Position numbers and translations under genes: made by a program. Shown here one piece after another: positions 1-7,258 of a DNA stretch of 21,225 nt. Source of the stretch: JAGQRJ01 sp041402045 (GTDB lineage Bacteria; Planctomycetota; J058); the NCBI GenBank assembly GCA_041402045.1, contig JAWKSZ010000096.1, forward strand, positions 1 through 21,225. The letters run 5' to 3'. The notes below the pieces were generated by a model, which made no database searches, was not told the origin of the DNA, and worked only from the letters and a program-made list of their open reading frames with translations. The first letter of the stretch is position 1; each line of letters starts with the position of its first letter.

Positions 1-580
1 GGACCTCCATGTCCAGGAGCGCCTGGCGCTCCACCGCGAGGGTCCCCTGCCCCGAGACCGGCGTGTCCACGCTCACCAGGTGGAAGGGCGCGGTCGTGAC
101 GCGGACCGTGCTCGCCGCCCAGGGGCCCAGGCGGTGCTCCCGCACCAGGACCCGCAGGTCGTCGGAGTTCGCGTCGCGCTCGACCCACAGCACTGAGGTG
201 TGGTTGGTCGAGCCCGGGGTCAGGGCCATGAAGCTCCCGACCACGCTGCGCTGAGCGAAGTCGACGCTCGGCGCGGGCTGCGCGCTGTGGGTCGGCCAGA
301 ACGCGCGCCAGTCCGCGTCGCTCGCGACCTGGAGCTCGTGGGCGCCCAGCGTCTGGCCGCGAGGGCTCTGGACCCCCTGGTCCACGGTCTCCCAGCTCAC
401 GAGCTGGAACGCCGCCGGCTGAGGCGGGGTGCTGGTGGTCGGGGCGGGGGTCGACGAGCCGACGCTCGTGCCCGAGGTCGAGCTGACCGCGGCGCTGGTC
501 GTGCTGCCGACCGTCGATCGGCTGCTCCCGCAGCCGACCGCCAGGCAGCCCACCGCTGCGACGAGAAGGGGTCTGAACAT
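1..580 (-). CDS. Putative lipoprotein with PrcB-like C-terminal domain (partial, runs off left edge)
   Basis: The minus strand is open from an ATG at 580 to the window edge (193 codons, no stop). A good Shine-Dalgarno (GGGAGG) sits just before the start. The N-terminus (MFRPLLVAAVGCLAVGC) looks like a lipoprotein signal with AVGC boxes at Cys12 and Cys17, though neither has the usual Leu at -3. A Ser/Thr/Pro-rich linker follows to about residue 55. The folded part has ADWRAFWPTHS, a VDFAQRSVVGSFM strand, and TTAPFHLVSVD near the end. This order resembles the PrcB_C domain (protease-complex subunit family). The family call comes from pattern recognition only, and function is unknown. Expected location: outer membrane or periplasm, lipid-anchored. 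The C-terminus is outside the window. Confidence 0.7.
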   Translation of the reverse strand, partial: MFRPLLVAAVGCLAVGCGSSRSTVGSTTSAAVSSTSGTSVGSSTPAPTTSTPPQPAAFQLVSWETVDQGVQSPRGQTLGAHELQVASDADWRAFWPTHSAQPAPSVDFAQRSVVGSFMALTPGSTNHTSVLWVERDANSDDLRVLVREHRLGPWAASTVRVTTAPFHLVSVDTPVSGQGTLAVERQALLDMEV

Positions 581-1263
581 GGTGCCTCCCTGAAACCAAC
601 CCTGATCGAGGGTCCAGGGAGCACGCGCCACGCCGACCGAGTCACCGGGCGTAAGCGCTGTGGAGCCGACGCCGACGCGGCCGACGGGCGCCCCGGGGCG
701 CCCAGGCTGCGAATTCCGCCAGCCTGCGTCTCAGCGGGGACGGGGCGTTCGAGGGTGACCGGGGCGGGGATAAACCCGGGAGTGTTCGGCACGCAGCGTG
801 CGCCAAGTCGTCGCGCCTGGACAGCGCGGGCTCTCCTGCGAAGGCGTTGCTCGCACACAAGGTAGGGGCGGGGCTTGTCCCCGCCCGGTATGTGCGTCCC
901 TTGAGCCTCCGAGGCGGCGGAGCTCCGAGCAGGCGGCGCGGGTAGGCCCTCCACTCCGAAGGGTGGAGGGACGCACATACCCGGGCGGGGACAAGCCCCG
1001 CCCCTACGCTTTGCGGAAGCGGGCCGACGCCCGCGGGCGGGGGTAAACCCGCCCCTACCCCTGTGAGGGCACACGCGCCGGATTGGAGAGGCACAGCCGA
1101 TTCGAGCCTGGACGGCGAAGACCGTGCCGAACACCTGTGGGACAAGCCCCGCCCCTACGCTCGGTGGGAGCAGCGTCTCCGCGGGAGAGTCCGCACTGTC
1201 CACGCGTCGGCCCACCCACACCTCAGCGCGCACGGGGCGGTAGGTGCTCGTCCTCCGTCCCCG
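581..1263. other. Gene-free intergenic stretch rich in palindromic repeats
   Basis: No credible gene lies between the lipoprotein start and the end of the small gene at 1264. Open frames here are Arg/Pro/Ala-rich artefacts of GC-rich palindromes. The stretch holds several copies or fragments of one short hairpin family. Fragments are at about 760-780 (CCGGGGCGGGGATAAACCCG), 1033-1060 (GCGGGGGTAAACCCGCCCCT core) and 1139-1159 (ACAAGCCCCGCCCCTACG). A full inverted pair is at 861-1008, listed separately. Confidence 0.7.
861..1008. repeat. Inverted-repeat element of the palindromic (REP/MITE-like) family
   Basis: The left arm at 861-900 and right arm at 968-1008 are reverse complements over about 40 bases with a single extra C. 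They enclose 67 bases. Each arm is itself a hairpin (GGGGCGGGGCTTGTCCCCGC) followed by the tail TATGTGCGTCCC. The interior includes a second small hairpin (CTCCAC ... GGTGGAG, about 950-966). Related copies lie at 9896-10071 and, interrupted by the intron, at 11877-11905 plus 14060 onward. No transposase is encoded within it. Confidence 0.8.
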
Positions 1264-1605
1264 CTAGGGATAGGCTTCGCCCTCGTCGCCGACGATCGTG
1301 GCCTGGAGCGCGCTCGCGAGGGATCGTGCAGCGAGGCGGAGTTCGTCGTCCGACCCGAACCGCGGCGTGGCCCTGAACGTGACCTTCCCGCGGTCGTAGA
1401 AGAGCGCCTTGCGCCACTCACCCTCGAGGGAGACCTCCGCGTCGAATCCCCCGCCGGCGAGGCGAATGACCTCCCCTGTCCGCGGGTTGCGGAGCTCTCG
1501 CGCCTGATCCGCGGCCATGCGCACGCCGGGCGTGTGCGCCACGGCCGCGGACCACTCCTCGGGGGAGATCGGGGTCTCGCGACGAACGTGGATCGAGTAG
1601 CCCAT
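1264..1605 (-). CDS. Small conserved hypothetical protein downstream of fadJ
   Basis: A 113-residue acidic protein (start MGYSIHVRRETPISPEEW). No signal peptide, membrane segment or catalytic motif is visible. The composition is that of a normal soluble alpha/beta protein (GGGFDAEVSLEGEWRKALF, then ATPRFGSDDELRLAARSLA). Similar short proteins starting with a 'Y-x-IHV' strand and 'I-x-x-EEW' occur as uncharacterised proteins in many bacteria, as I recall the family. It starts 10 bases after the fadJ stop on the same strand, so it is probably co-transcribed with fadI-fadJ. Whether it takes part in fatty-acid oxidation is unknown. Confidence 0.75.
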   Translation of the reverse strand: MGYSIHVRRETPISPEEWSAAVAHTPGVRMAADQARELRNPRTGEVIRLAGGGFDAEVSLEGEWRKALFYDRGKVTFRATPRFGSDDELRLAARSLASALQATIVGDEGEAYP

Positions 1606-1615
1606 GCCCCAGCCG

Positions 1616-3202
1616 CTACGCGCGGCTGGGCTCGCGGGGCTCGATCTGCTTGGCGCCGTAGAAGGTGAGGCCTTGCTCGGCCATTTCGAGGAGCAGGGGG
1701 GCGGGGGCGAAGCGCTCGCCGTGCTCGGCCTCGAGGTGCCGCAGGCGATCCACGATCCCCTGGGGCGTCTCGCTGTCGATCAGGCGGAACGGGCCGCCGC
1801 GGAAGGGGGGGAAGCCGAGGCCGAAGATCGCGCCGATGTCGCCGTCGCGGGCCGAGCGCAGGATCCCGTCCTGGAAGCAGTAGGCGGCCTCGTTGACCAT
1901 GAGCAGCGCGACGCGCCAGGCGGCGTCCTCGGGGTCGACGGCGCCCTTCGTGGGCTGGACGCCGAGGACGGCGTAGACGCTCTCGTCGACGGGCTTGGCG
2001 CCGCCCTTCTTGCCGCCGTCGTAGCGGTAGAAGCCGCGCTTGTTCTTGCGACCCAGGCGGTCGTCGGCGAGGAGCTTCTCGAGCCCCGGGGGCGGGGTCA
2101 TGCGCGCGCCGAAGGCCTCCTCCATGATCGTGCAGACCTTGCCGCCCACGTCGAGGCCGACCTCGTCCATGAGGGTCACCGGGCCCACGGGGAAGCCGAA
2201 GTTCACGAGCGCCTTGTCGACGTCCTCGATCCGCGCGCCCTCACCCACGAGGCGCGCGGCCTCGTTCATGTAGGGCGCCAGGATCCGGGTGGTGTAAAAC
2301 CCGGGCCCGTCGCGGACCACGATCACGGTCTTGCCCTGGCGCTTGCCGAGCTCGACGCAGGTCGCGGTGACCCAGTCGGCGGTCTGGTCGGTGACGATGA
2401 CCTCGAGCAGGGGCATCTTCTCGACCGGCGAGAAGTAGTGCATGCCGATCACGGTCTCCGGGCGCTGGCTGGCCTCGGCGATCGCCTGGATCGGGAGCGA
2501 CGAGGTGTTGCTGGCGAAGATCGTCTCCGGGCCGGTGGCGGCCTCGGTCTCCTTCAGCACCCGGTGCTTGAGCGCCAGGTCCTCGAACACCGCCTCGATC
2601 ACGACCTCGCAGCGCTGGAACCCGCTGTAGTCGGTGGTCCCGCTGACCCGGGCCAGGTGCTGGTCGCGCTCGAGGCGCGTCATGCGCCGGCGCTTGACCC
2701 GCTCCCCGAGCTGGTCGCCGTAGGCCTTGAGCCCGCGGGCCACGCCGTCCGGGTCCCGGTCCTTGATCCGCACGTCGAGCTTGCCGAGGACCGCGGTCAC
2801 GTAGGCCACCCCGCTGCCCATGAGCCCGGCGCCGAGCACGCCGACCTTCGACAGCGGGCGCGGGTCGGCGTCGGCGCCCCGGTCCTTCTTGAGCGCGGTG
2901 GTCGCGAAGTAGATCCCCATGAGCTGCTTGGCCTCGGGGGTCTGGGTCAGCTCGCCGAAGGCCTCGGCCTCGGCGGCGAGCCCCGCGTCCTGGCCCTTGC
3001 TCAGCCCCACCCGGACCACGTCCAGGATCTCGAGCGGCGCGGGGTAGAGCCCGTGGGACTTCTCGAGCACGCCCTCGCGCTTCTTGTCGAACAGGATCTT
3101 GCGCCCGAGGTTCTTCTCCAGGCCGAGCTCGGTCAGGCCCTCGCTCGAGCAGGCTCGCCCGCCGCGGCTGGGGCCCTTGCCGCGGCGAATTTCAGCGCCC
3201 AC
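1616..3202 (-). CDS. fadJ: FadJ C-terminal part: 3-hydroxyacyl-CoA dehydrogenase (frame-broken from its hydratase part)
   Basis: This encodes the dehydrogenase half of the trifunctional fatty-acid oxidation alpha subunit, which oxidises L-3-hydroxyacyl-CoA to 3-ketoacyl-CoA with NAD+. Numbering within this frame: the linker typical of FadJ (LGRKILFDKKREGVL, ~32-46; YPAPLEILDVV), the Rossmann NAD motif GAGLMGSG (124-131), VIEAVFEDLALK (201-212), and the catalytic pair His255 in GMHYFSPVE with the family Glu nearby. Two HAD C-terminal domains follow (KRGFYRY; GDIGAIFGLGFPPFRGGPFR). Sequence order matches E. coli FadJ closely as I recall it. The GTG at 3202 is not a natural start: the true N-terminus is the hydratase frame starting at 3803. 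The correct product would be about 725 residues. Confidence 0.9.
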   Translation of the reverse strand: MGAEIRRGKGPSRGGRACSSEGLTELGLEKNLGRKILFDKKREGVLEKSHGLYPAPLEILDVVRVGLSKGQDAGLAAEAEAFGELTQTPEAKQLMGIYFATTALKKDRGADADPRPLSKVGVLGAGLMGSGVAYVTAVLGKLDVRIKDRDPDGVARGLKAYGDQLGERVKRRRMTRLERDQHLARVSGTTDYSGFQRCEVVIEAVFEDLALKHRVLKETEAATGPETIFASNTSSLPIQAIAEASQRPETVIGMHYFSPVEKMPLLEVIVTDQTADWVTATCVELGKRQGKTVIVVRDGPGFYTTRILAPYMNEAARLVGEGARIEDVDKALVNFGFPVGPVTLMDEVGLDVGGKVCTIMEEAFGARMTPPPGLEKLLADDRLGRKNKRGFYRYDGGKKGGAKPVDESVYAVLGVQPTKGAVDPEDAAWRVALLMVNEAAYCFQDGILRSARDGDIGAIFGLGFPPFRGGPFRLIDSETPQGIVDRLRHLEAEHGERFAPAPLLLEMAEQGLTFYGAKQIEPREPSRA

Positions 3203-3803
3203 TGCGCGGCCATCCGACCACGATCGCCGGAGGCACGACCTCGTCGACCAGGCCCTGGCGCTGCGCGCGCTTCCCGTCGAGCTGCTTGCCGGTGAGCATG
3301 AGGTCCAGGGCCGCGGGCGCCCCGATCAGCTCGGGCAGGCGCTGGGTCCCGCCGGCGCCCGGGAGCAGGCCGAGCTGGACCTCGGGCAGGCCGAGCTTGG
3401 TCTTCTTGTGGTCCGAGGCCACGCGCACGTCGCAGGCCAGGGCCAGCTCCAGGCCGCCGCCCAGGCACACGCCGTGGATCGCGGCCACCGTCGGCTTGGG
3501 GAAGCCGGCGATCGTGTTCATGATCGCCTGGCCGCGGCGGCTGAGCTCGGCGCCCGCCGCCGCGGTGGTCACCGCGTTCAGGGCCTCGATGTCCGCGCCG
3601 GCGAGGAACCCGTCGGGCTTGCCGGCAATCACCACGCCCTGGACCGCGTCGTCGTTGGCCAGGGTGTCGAGCACGCGCTCGAACTCGGCGGCGTAGTCCA
3701 GGCGCAGCACGTTCACCGGCTCGCCGGGCACGTCGAAGCGGACGACCGCCACCCCGTCGGGGCGACGCTCGATCGAGAGCACGTTCACGTCCTTGACGCT
3801 CAT
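3192..3803 (-). CDS. fadJ: FadJ N-terminal part: enoyl-CoA hydratase/isomerase domain (frame-broken)
   Basis: This is the crotonase-fold half of FadJ, hydrating trans-2-enoyl-CoA. The start is the ATG at 3803 (MSVKDVNVLSIERRPDG), which overlaps the fadI stop as ATGA and so suggests translational coupling. Visible are the oxyanion-hole segment FLAGADIEAL, IHGVCLGGGLELALACD with catalytic Glu119, and LPEVQLGLLPGAGGTQRL with Glu141. These two glutamates sit where the family's catalytic pair lies. The frame runs through GLVDEVVPPAI, then becomes nonsense and stops at 3192. A third frame between about 3225 and 3135 reads MAAQWALKFAAARAP, resembling the expected helix. So two single-base losses (about 3225 and about 3140) best explain the break, either real mutations or assembly errors. 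Confidence 0.88.
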   Translation of the reverse strand: MSVKDVNVLSIERRPDGVAVVRFDVPGEPVNVLRLDYAAEFERVLDTLANDDAVQGVVIAGKPDGFLAGADIEALNAVTTAAAGAELSRRGQAIMNTIAGFPKPTVAAIHGVCLGGGLELALACDVRVASDHKKTKLGLPEVQLGLLPGAGGTQRLPELIGAPAALDLMLTGKQLDGKRAQRQGLVDEVVPPAIVVGWPRSGR

Positions 3804-5092
3804 TGGTCCACCTCCACCACGATCGCCGCGCCCAGGCCGCCGGCGGCGCAGGCGGTGCACAAGCCCAGCCCGCCGCCGCGGCGCTTGAGCTCGCGCAGGG
3901 TTTGAGTCAGCTGCCGCGCGCCGGTCGCGGCGAAGGGGTGCCCGATCGCGATGCTCCCGCCGGTGACGTTCAGCTTGGCCGGGTCGACCTCGCCGATCGG
4001 CATGGGGCGGTTGAGCTCCTTCTCGGCGAAGGCCTTGCTGGCGAAGGCCTGCAGGTTCGAGAGCACCTGGGCCGCGAAGGCCTCGTGCATGTCGATCAGG
4101 GTCAGGTCCTCGAGGATCACCCCCGCGCGCTCGAGCGCGATCGGGGTGGCGTAGCTCGGGCCCATGAGCATTTGTCCGCCGGGGTCGAGGGCCGCGAAGG
4201 CGTAGCTCTTGATCGTGCCCAGGATCTCGAGGCCCTCGGCCTGGGCCTTGTCCTCGCGCATGAGCAGGAGCGCGCTGGCGCCGTCGGTCAGGGGCGAGCT
4301 GTTGCCCGCGGTGATCGTGCCGTGCTTCTTGTCGAACACCGGGCGCAGCTTCTGGTAGCTCTCGAGCTGGCTGTCCTTGCGCACGAGGTTGTCCTCGGCG
4401 AAGGGCTCGAAGCGCGGCGGGACGTAGACGGTCATGACCTCCTGGGCCATGCGCCCGTCGGCCCAGGCCTGGGCCGCGCGCTCGTGGCTCGCGTGGGCCA
4501 GGGCGTCCTGGGCCTCGCGGGAGATCCCGTTCTCCTTGGCCATTTTCTCCGCGCTCTGGCCCATGGTCAGCCCGGTCGAGGGCTCGGTCAGGGCCGGGGG
4601 CACCGGGAGCAGGTCCCCGGGGCGGATCCCGCTGAAGGCTTGCAGCTTCTGGCGCAGGCTGCGGGCCTTGCTCGCGGCGATCAGGGCCTTCTGCAGGGGC
4701 TGGCTCACGGTGATCGGCACGTCGCTCGAGCTGTCGGCGCCGCCGGCGATCCCGCAGGCGATCGTCCCGGTCTGGATCGCCTGGGCCACGCTCACCGTCG
4801 ACTGGTAGCTGGTCGCGCAGGCGCGGCTGACGCTGAAGGCCTCGATCGTCTTGGGAAGCCCGGCGCCGAGCACGATCTCGCGCGCGATGTTCGGGGCGCT
4901 GACCGAGGGCACCACCTGCCCGTAGACGACCTGTTCGATGTGCTTCGGGTCGACGCCCGTGCGCTCGACCAGCTCCTTGACCACGAACCGGCCCAGGTCC
5001 TGGGCGCTCAGGTCCCGGTAGGCGGTGGACTGCTTGGCGAAGGGTGTGCGTAAGCCGCCGACGATGGCGACCCGCGGCCCGGAGTTGGACAT
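3800..5092 (-). CDS. fadI: Acetyl-CoA acyltransferase (3-ketoacyl-CoA thiolase), FadI type
   Basis: Intact 430-residue thiolase that cleaves 3-ketoacyl-CoA with CoA to acetyl-CoA and a shortened acyl-CoA, the last step of the beta-oxidation spiral. The acyl-accepting Cys92 is in SVSRACATSYQS. GHPFAATGAR carries His385, and the C-terminal CTACAAGGLGAA carries Cys415. Family-diagnostic FadI stretches are present, including GIAGGADSSSDVPI, FDKKHGTITAGNSSPLTDGA and LIDMHEAFAAQ. The ATG at 5092 has AGGGAG about 8 bases upstream. As first gene of the unit it probably forms the FadI-FadJ complex with the next gene, whose start overlaps its stop. The length is normal for FadI, longer than the ~390 residues of FadA-type thiolases. 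Confidence 0.96.
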   Translation of the reverse strand: MSNSGPRVAIVGGLRTPFAKQSTAYRDLSAQDLGRFVVKELVERTGVDPKHIEQVVYGQVVPSVSAPNIAREIVLGAGLPKTIEAFSVSRACATSYQSTVSVAQAIQTGTIACGIAGGADSSSDVPITVSQPLQKALIAASKARSLRQKLQAFSGIRPGDLLPVPPALTEPSTGLTMGQSAEKMAKENGISREAQDALAHASHERAAQAWADGRMAQEVMTVYVPPRFEPFAEDNLVRKDSQLESYQKLRPVFDKKHGTITAGNSSPLTDGASALLLMREDKAQAEGLEILGTIKSYAFAALDPGGQMLMGPSYATPIALERAGVILEDLTLIDMHEAFAAQVLSNLQAFASKAFAEKELNRPMPIGEVDPAKLNVTGGSIAIGHPFAATGARQLTQTLRELKRRGGGLGLCTACAAGGLGAAIVVEVDQ

Positions 5093-5161
5093 GCGGTTCT
5101 CCCTGGGGGTGGGGGGGAGCTCGGCGCCCGGCGCGGGGTCGAACCCTCCATGCAGAGAGAG

Positions 5162-5190
5162 AACTTAGGCCGAATGACGCAAGGTGTCAA
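5162..5190 (-). promoter_or_regulatory. Candidate sigma70-type promoter for fadI-fadJ
   Basis: On the minus strand, TTGACA (5190-5185) is separated by exactly 17 bases from TAAGTT (5167-5162), about 70 bases before the fadI start. The -35 hexamer is perfect and the -10 is weak (3 of 6). The patch is the least GC-rich stretch nearby. The TTGACA contains the TGA stop of the preceding reading frame. Confidence 0.4.
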
Positions 5191-6051
5191 TCGCCGCGGA
5201 CACGCTCCAGGGCGGCCTCGAGGGCCAGCTCCTGCTCCGGGTCCAGCGGGCACTCGGGGCCGAGGTAGGGCGCGGCGTGGCTCAAGAGCTCCAGGGCTTG
5301 GAGCGCCGCGGTGTGGATCCGGAGCAGCGCGCGCAGCTCGGCCTCGGCGGCCTCCCGCAGGGCGGAGTCCGCGCCCTCGAGGGCCGCGCGCACGTCGTCG
5401 AGGCGGTCGGCCAGGACCCCAGGACCGGACAGCGGCGGCGGCGACGACGGTCGCGCGCGCACGGTCTCGGCCCGGCTCGAGGACCGGCGCGGGCGCGGGC
5501 GCGGCCTGGCGCTTCATGGCGGGCGCGGGCCGGGGCGCTTCGGCGGCGGGCGCGGGCGCGGGCCTCGGCGCTTCGGCGGGCGCGGGCGCGAGCCTTCGGC
5601 GCTGGGTACGAGCAGCGCAGCGAGGGGCTGCGGTCGTCGGCGCGGGCCTCGCGCTCGAGCTGGCCGACGGCGCTCGGTGCGCCCTCTTCCCCACGCTCCT
5701 GGGCCAGACGCAAGATCCGAGTCTGGAGGTCCTCTGCGCAGCGCCCTCGGCCTGGACGGCCTCCCCCCGCTGCCGCGGAGGCGGTCGGGCCTGGAGCTCA
5801 CGGAACGCCTCGGCCTGCTCGGCGTCGATGTCCGCCCGCGGGCGGGGAGGCGGCCCCCGCCGCCGGAAGTCGGGCTCGAGGGGCGCCAGGGCCTCGAGGA
5901 GGGTCGGCGTCGCCGTCGCCGTCGCCGGCGACCCGCAGGCCGAGGTCCCGGCGCGGAGCGACCGATCCGGGGCCGCGGGGGTCACCCGCGGCGGGCCGTC
6001 GAACACGCGCGCCAGCGGTCGGAAGGCCCCGAGCCGGTTGACCAGGAACAT
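5187..6051 (-). pseudogene. Frame-disrupted Ala/Pro-rich protein gene, function unknown
   Basis: No single frame covers it, but three minus-strand frames each give protein-like text in succession. Frame 1 runs from ATG 6051 (MFLVNRLGAFRPLARVFDGP ... IDAEQAEAFRELQARP). Around 5735 a second frame gives EDLQTRILRLAQERGEEGAP then SAVGQLEREARADDRSPS. A low-complexity Pro/Ala segment (APAEAPRPAPAPAAEAPRPA, near 5500-5600) follows in the first frame. From about 5460 a third frame gives a helical C-terminus (VLADRLDDVRAALEGADS ... LDPEQELALEAALERVRGD) ending at 5187. The layout is a short N-terminal segment, charged helix, Pro/Ala linker and C-terminal helices, with no recognised domain. It lies divergently next to a tandem-FHA gene. 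Either a decayed gene or one with several assembly indels in repetitive GC-rich sequence; a chance reading remains possible. Confidence 0.45.
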
Positions 6052-6291
6052 CCGTCCGCCTCACGCCGTAGGGCAGGAGCTCAACCCATTGCGCCAGCGC
6101 CAACCAGTCCACGGCGCGTCCTCTCGTGGTCCCGGAGGGCATTGGAGCCCGCCCGCGCTGCCAGGCCGATCGCGGCTTGAGGCGGTCCACGGCAGCGGAT
6201 ACCGCTGCACGTGAACGACAGCGGCAAAACCCCTTGTGGGCAGAGTTCGTGGCCGCCACCCAGAGCAGCTTCGCGCAGCGAGTTCCCTGCT

Positions 6292-7258
6292 GTGCCCGTT
6301 CCCCGCGTGATCCTCGAGCTCCCTGAGAGCTTCCAGCCCGCGCGGCGCCTGGCCTACGACGACGAGCTCGAGGTCAGGACCCAGGAGATCGCGGCGCGGC
6401 TCGAGCTCTGGCTCGACGAGGACGCCCCGGCGCGGAGGATCGCATTCCTGGCGCCGCCCGAGGGCAGGCCCAGGCCACGGTGGGCCGCACCCAGGGGGAG
6501 GTCCGGATCTCGGATCCCTCGGTCTCGCAGCGCCACGCGCGGTTCTACAAGCGCCAGGGCTTCTGGCGGGTGCTCGACCTGGAGAGCACGGGCGGGACCA
6601 AGGTCGAGGACCGGCGGGTCCCGGCGGGGATCCCGCTCCCCCTCGCCAGCGGTCAAGTCCTGACCTTCGGCGAGGCGCGCCACCTGTTCCTCTTGCCCGC
6701 CGACCTCTACGGCCTGGTGCAGGCCTCGCGTCGCGGCAAGGGCGGGGCGACGGCGCGGATCGTGCTCCCCCCCGAGGGCATGCTGCTCCTGGACCTGTTC
6801 AGTGTGGTCAAGGACGTGGAGGACGCCCCCAGCGAGAGCTCGCCGCCCTTCCTGCTGCAGATCCCGCTCAAGGGGGTCAGCGACGACGACTTCGACGAGG
6901 ACGAGTCCTTGACCCAGTCCCTGAGCGCGAGCATGGTCCTCGGGCTCAAGCGCGGCTCGTCGCAGAACGTGCGCGTGCACTCGGTCCACGCCCAGGACGG
7001 GGGCTACGCCGTGGTCGGGCGCGCCGCCGGGGCCGACGTGCTGCTCCCCGAGCAGAGCGTGTCCAAGCGCCACGCGCGGCTGCAGCTCGGGCAGAACGGC
7101 GCTGCCCGGGTCATGGACCTCGAGAGCCAGAACGGGACCTTCCACCAGGACCGCCGGCCTCGGTCGGGGTCTACGGGACGTGTCCCCCGGCGAGGTCTCA
7201 GGCTTCGCGCGCTACGCCGGGCTCTACCTCAGCCCCGACAACCTGGTGGGACCTGCTG
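6292..7258 (+). CDS. Tandem FHA-domain protein (frameshifted near both ends)
   Basis: Phosphothreonine-binding adaptor with two FHA domains. The N-terminal part (GTG at 6292 or 6307; VILELPESFQPARRLAYDDE) reads to RIAFLAPPEG. The frame must then shift near 6465-6480 to continue as QATVGRTQGEVRISDPSVSQ. The first FHA has GR, SDPSVSQRHARF and DLESTGGTKVEDRRV, where the usual NGT is GGT. The second has VVGRAAGADVLLPE, EQSVSKRHARL and an orthodox DLESQNGTFHQD. An acidic linker (DDDFDEDES) lies between. A second shift near 7160 restores the C-terminus DVSPGEVSGFARYAGLYL and a stop at 7256-7258. The best intact stretch is 6480-7160. The 3' end overlaps the convergent deacetylase gene by about 35 bases. 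Partner kinase unknown; a receiver-kinase fusion is encoded 12 kb away. Confidence 0.8.

Noticed and set aside
642..1233. Several overlapping open frames on both strands
   Set aside because: All run through the palindromic repeats and show repeated PPP/RR text; no ribosome binding site or domain.
3175..3235. Single one-base insertion as explanation of the fadJ break
   Set aside because: It would give DGRAVGAEIRRGKGPSRGG as linker, unlike FadJ; two one-base losses give a helix-like linker and fit better, though read data are needed.
1604..3295. Long open frame (563 codons) on the plus strand
   Set aside because: It is the antisense shadow of fadJ; its His/Leu/Gly/Val-rich, low-complexity text has no domain, and the minus strand carries clear FadJ motifs.
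3803..5053. 416-codon plus-strand open frame
   Set aside because: Antisense of fadI, caused by strong third-position GC bias; the composition is repeated GL/RG/DR-type text.
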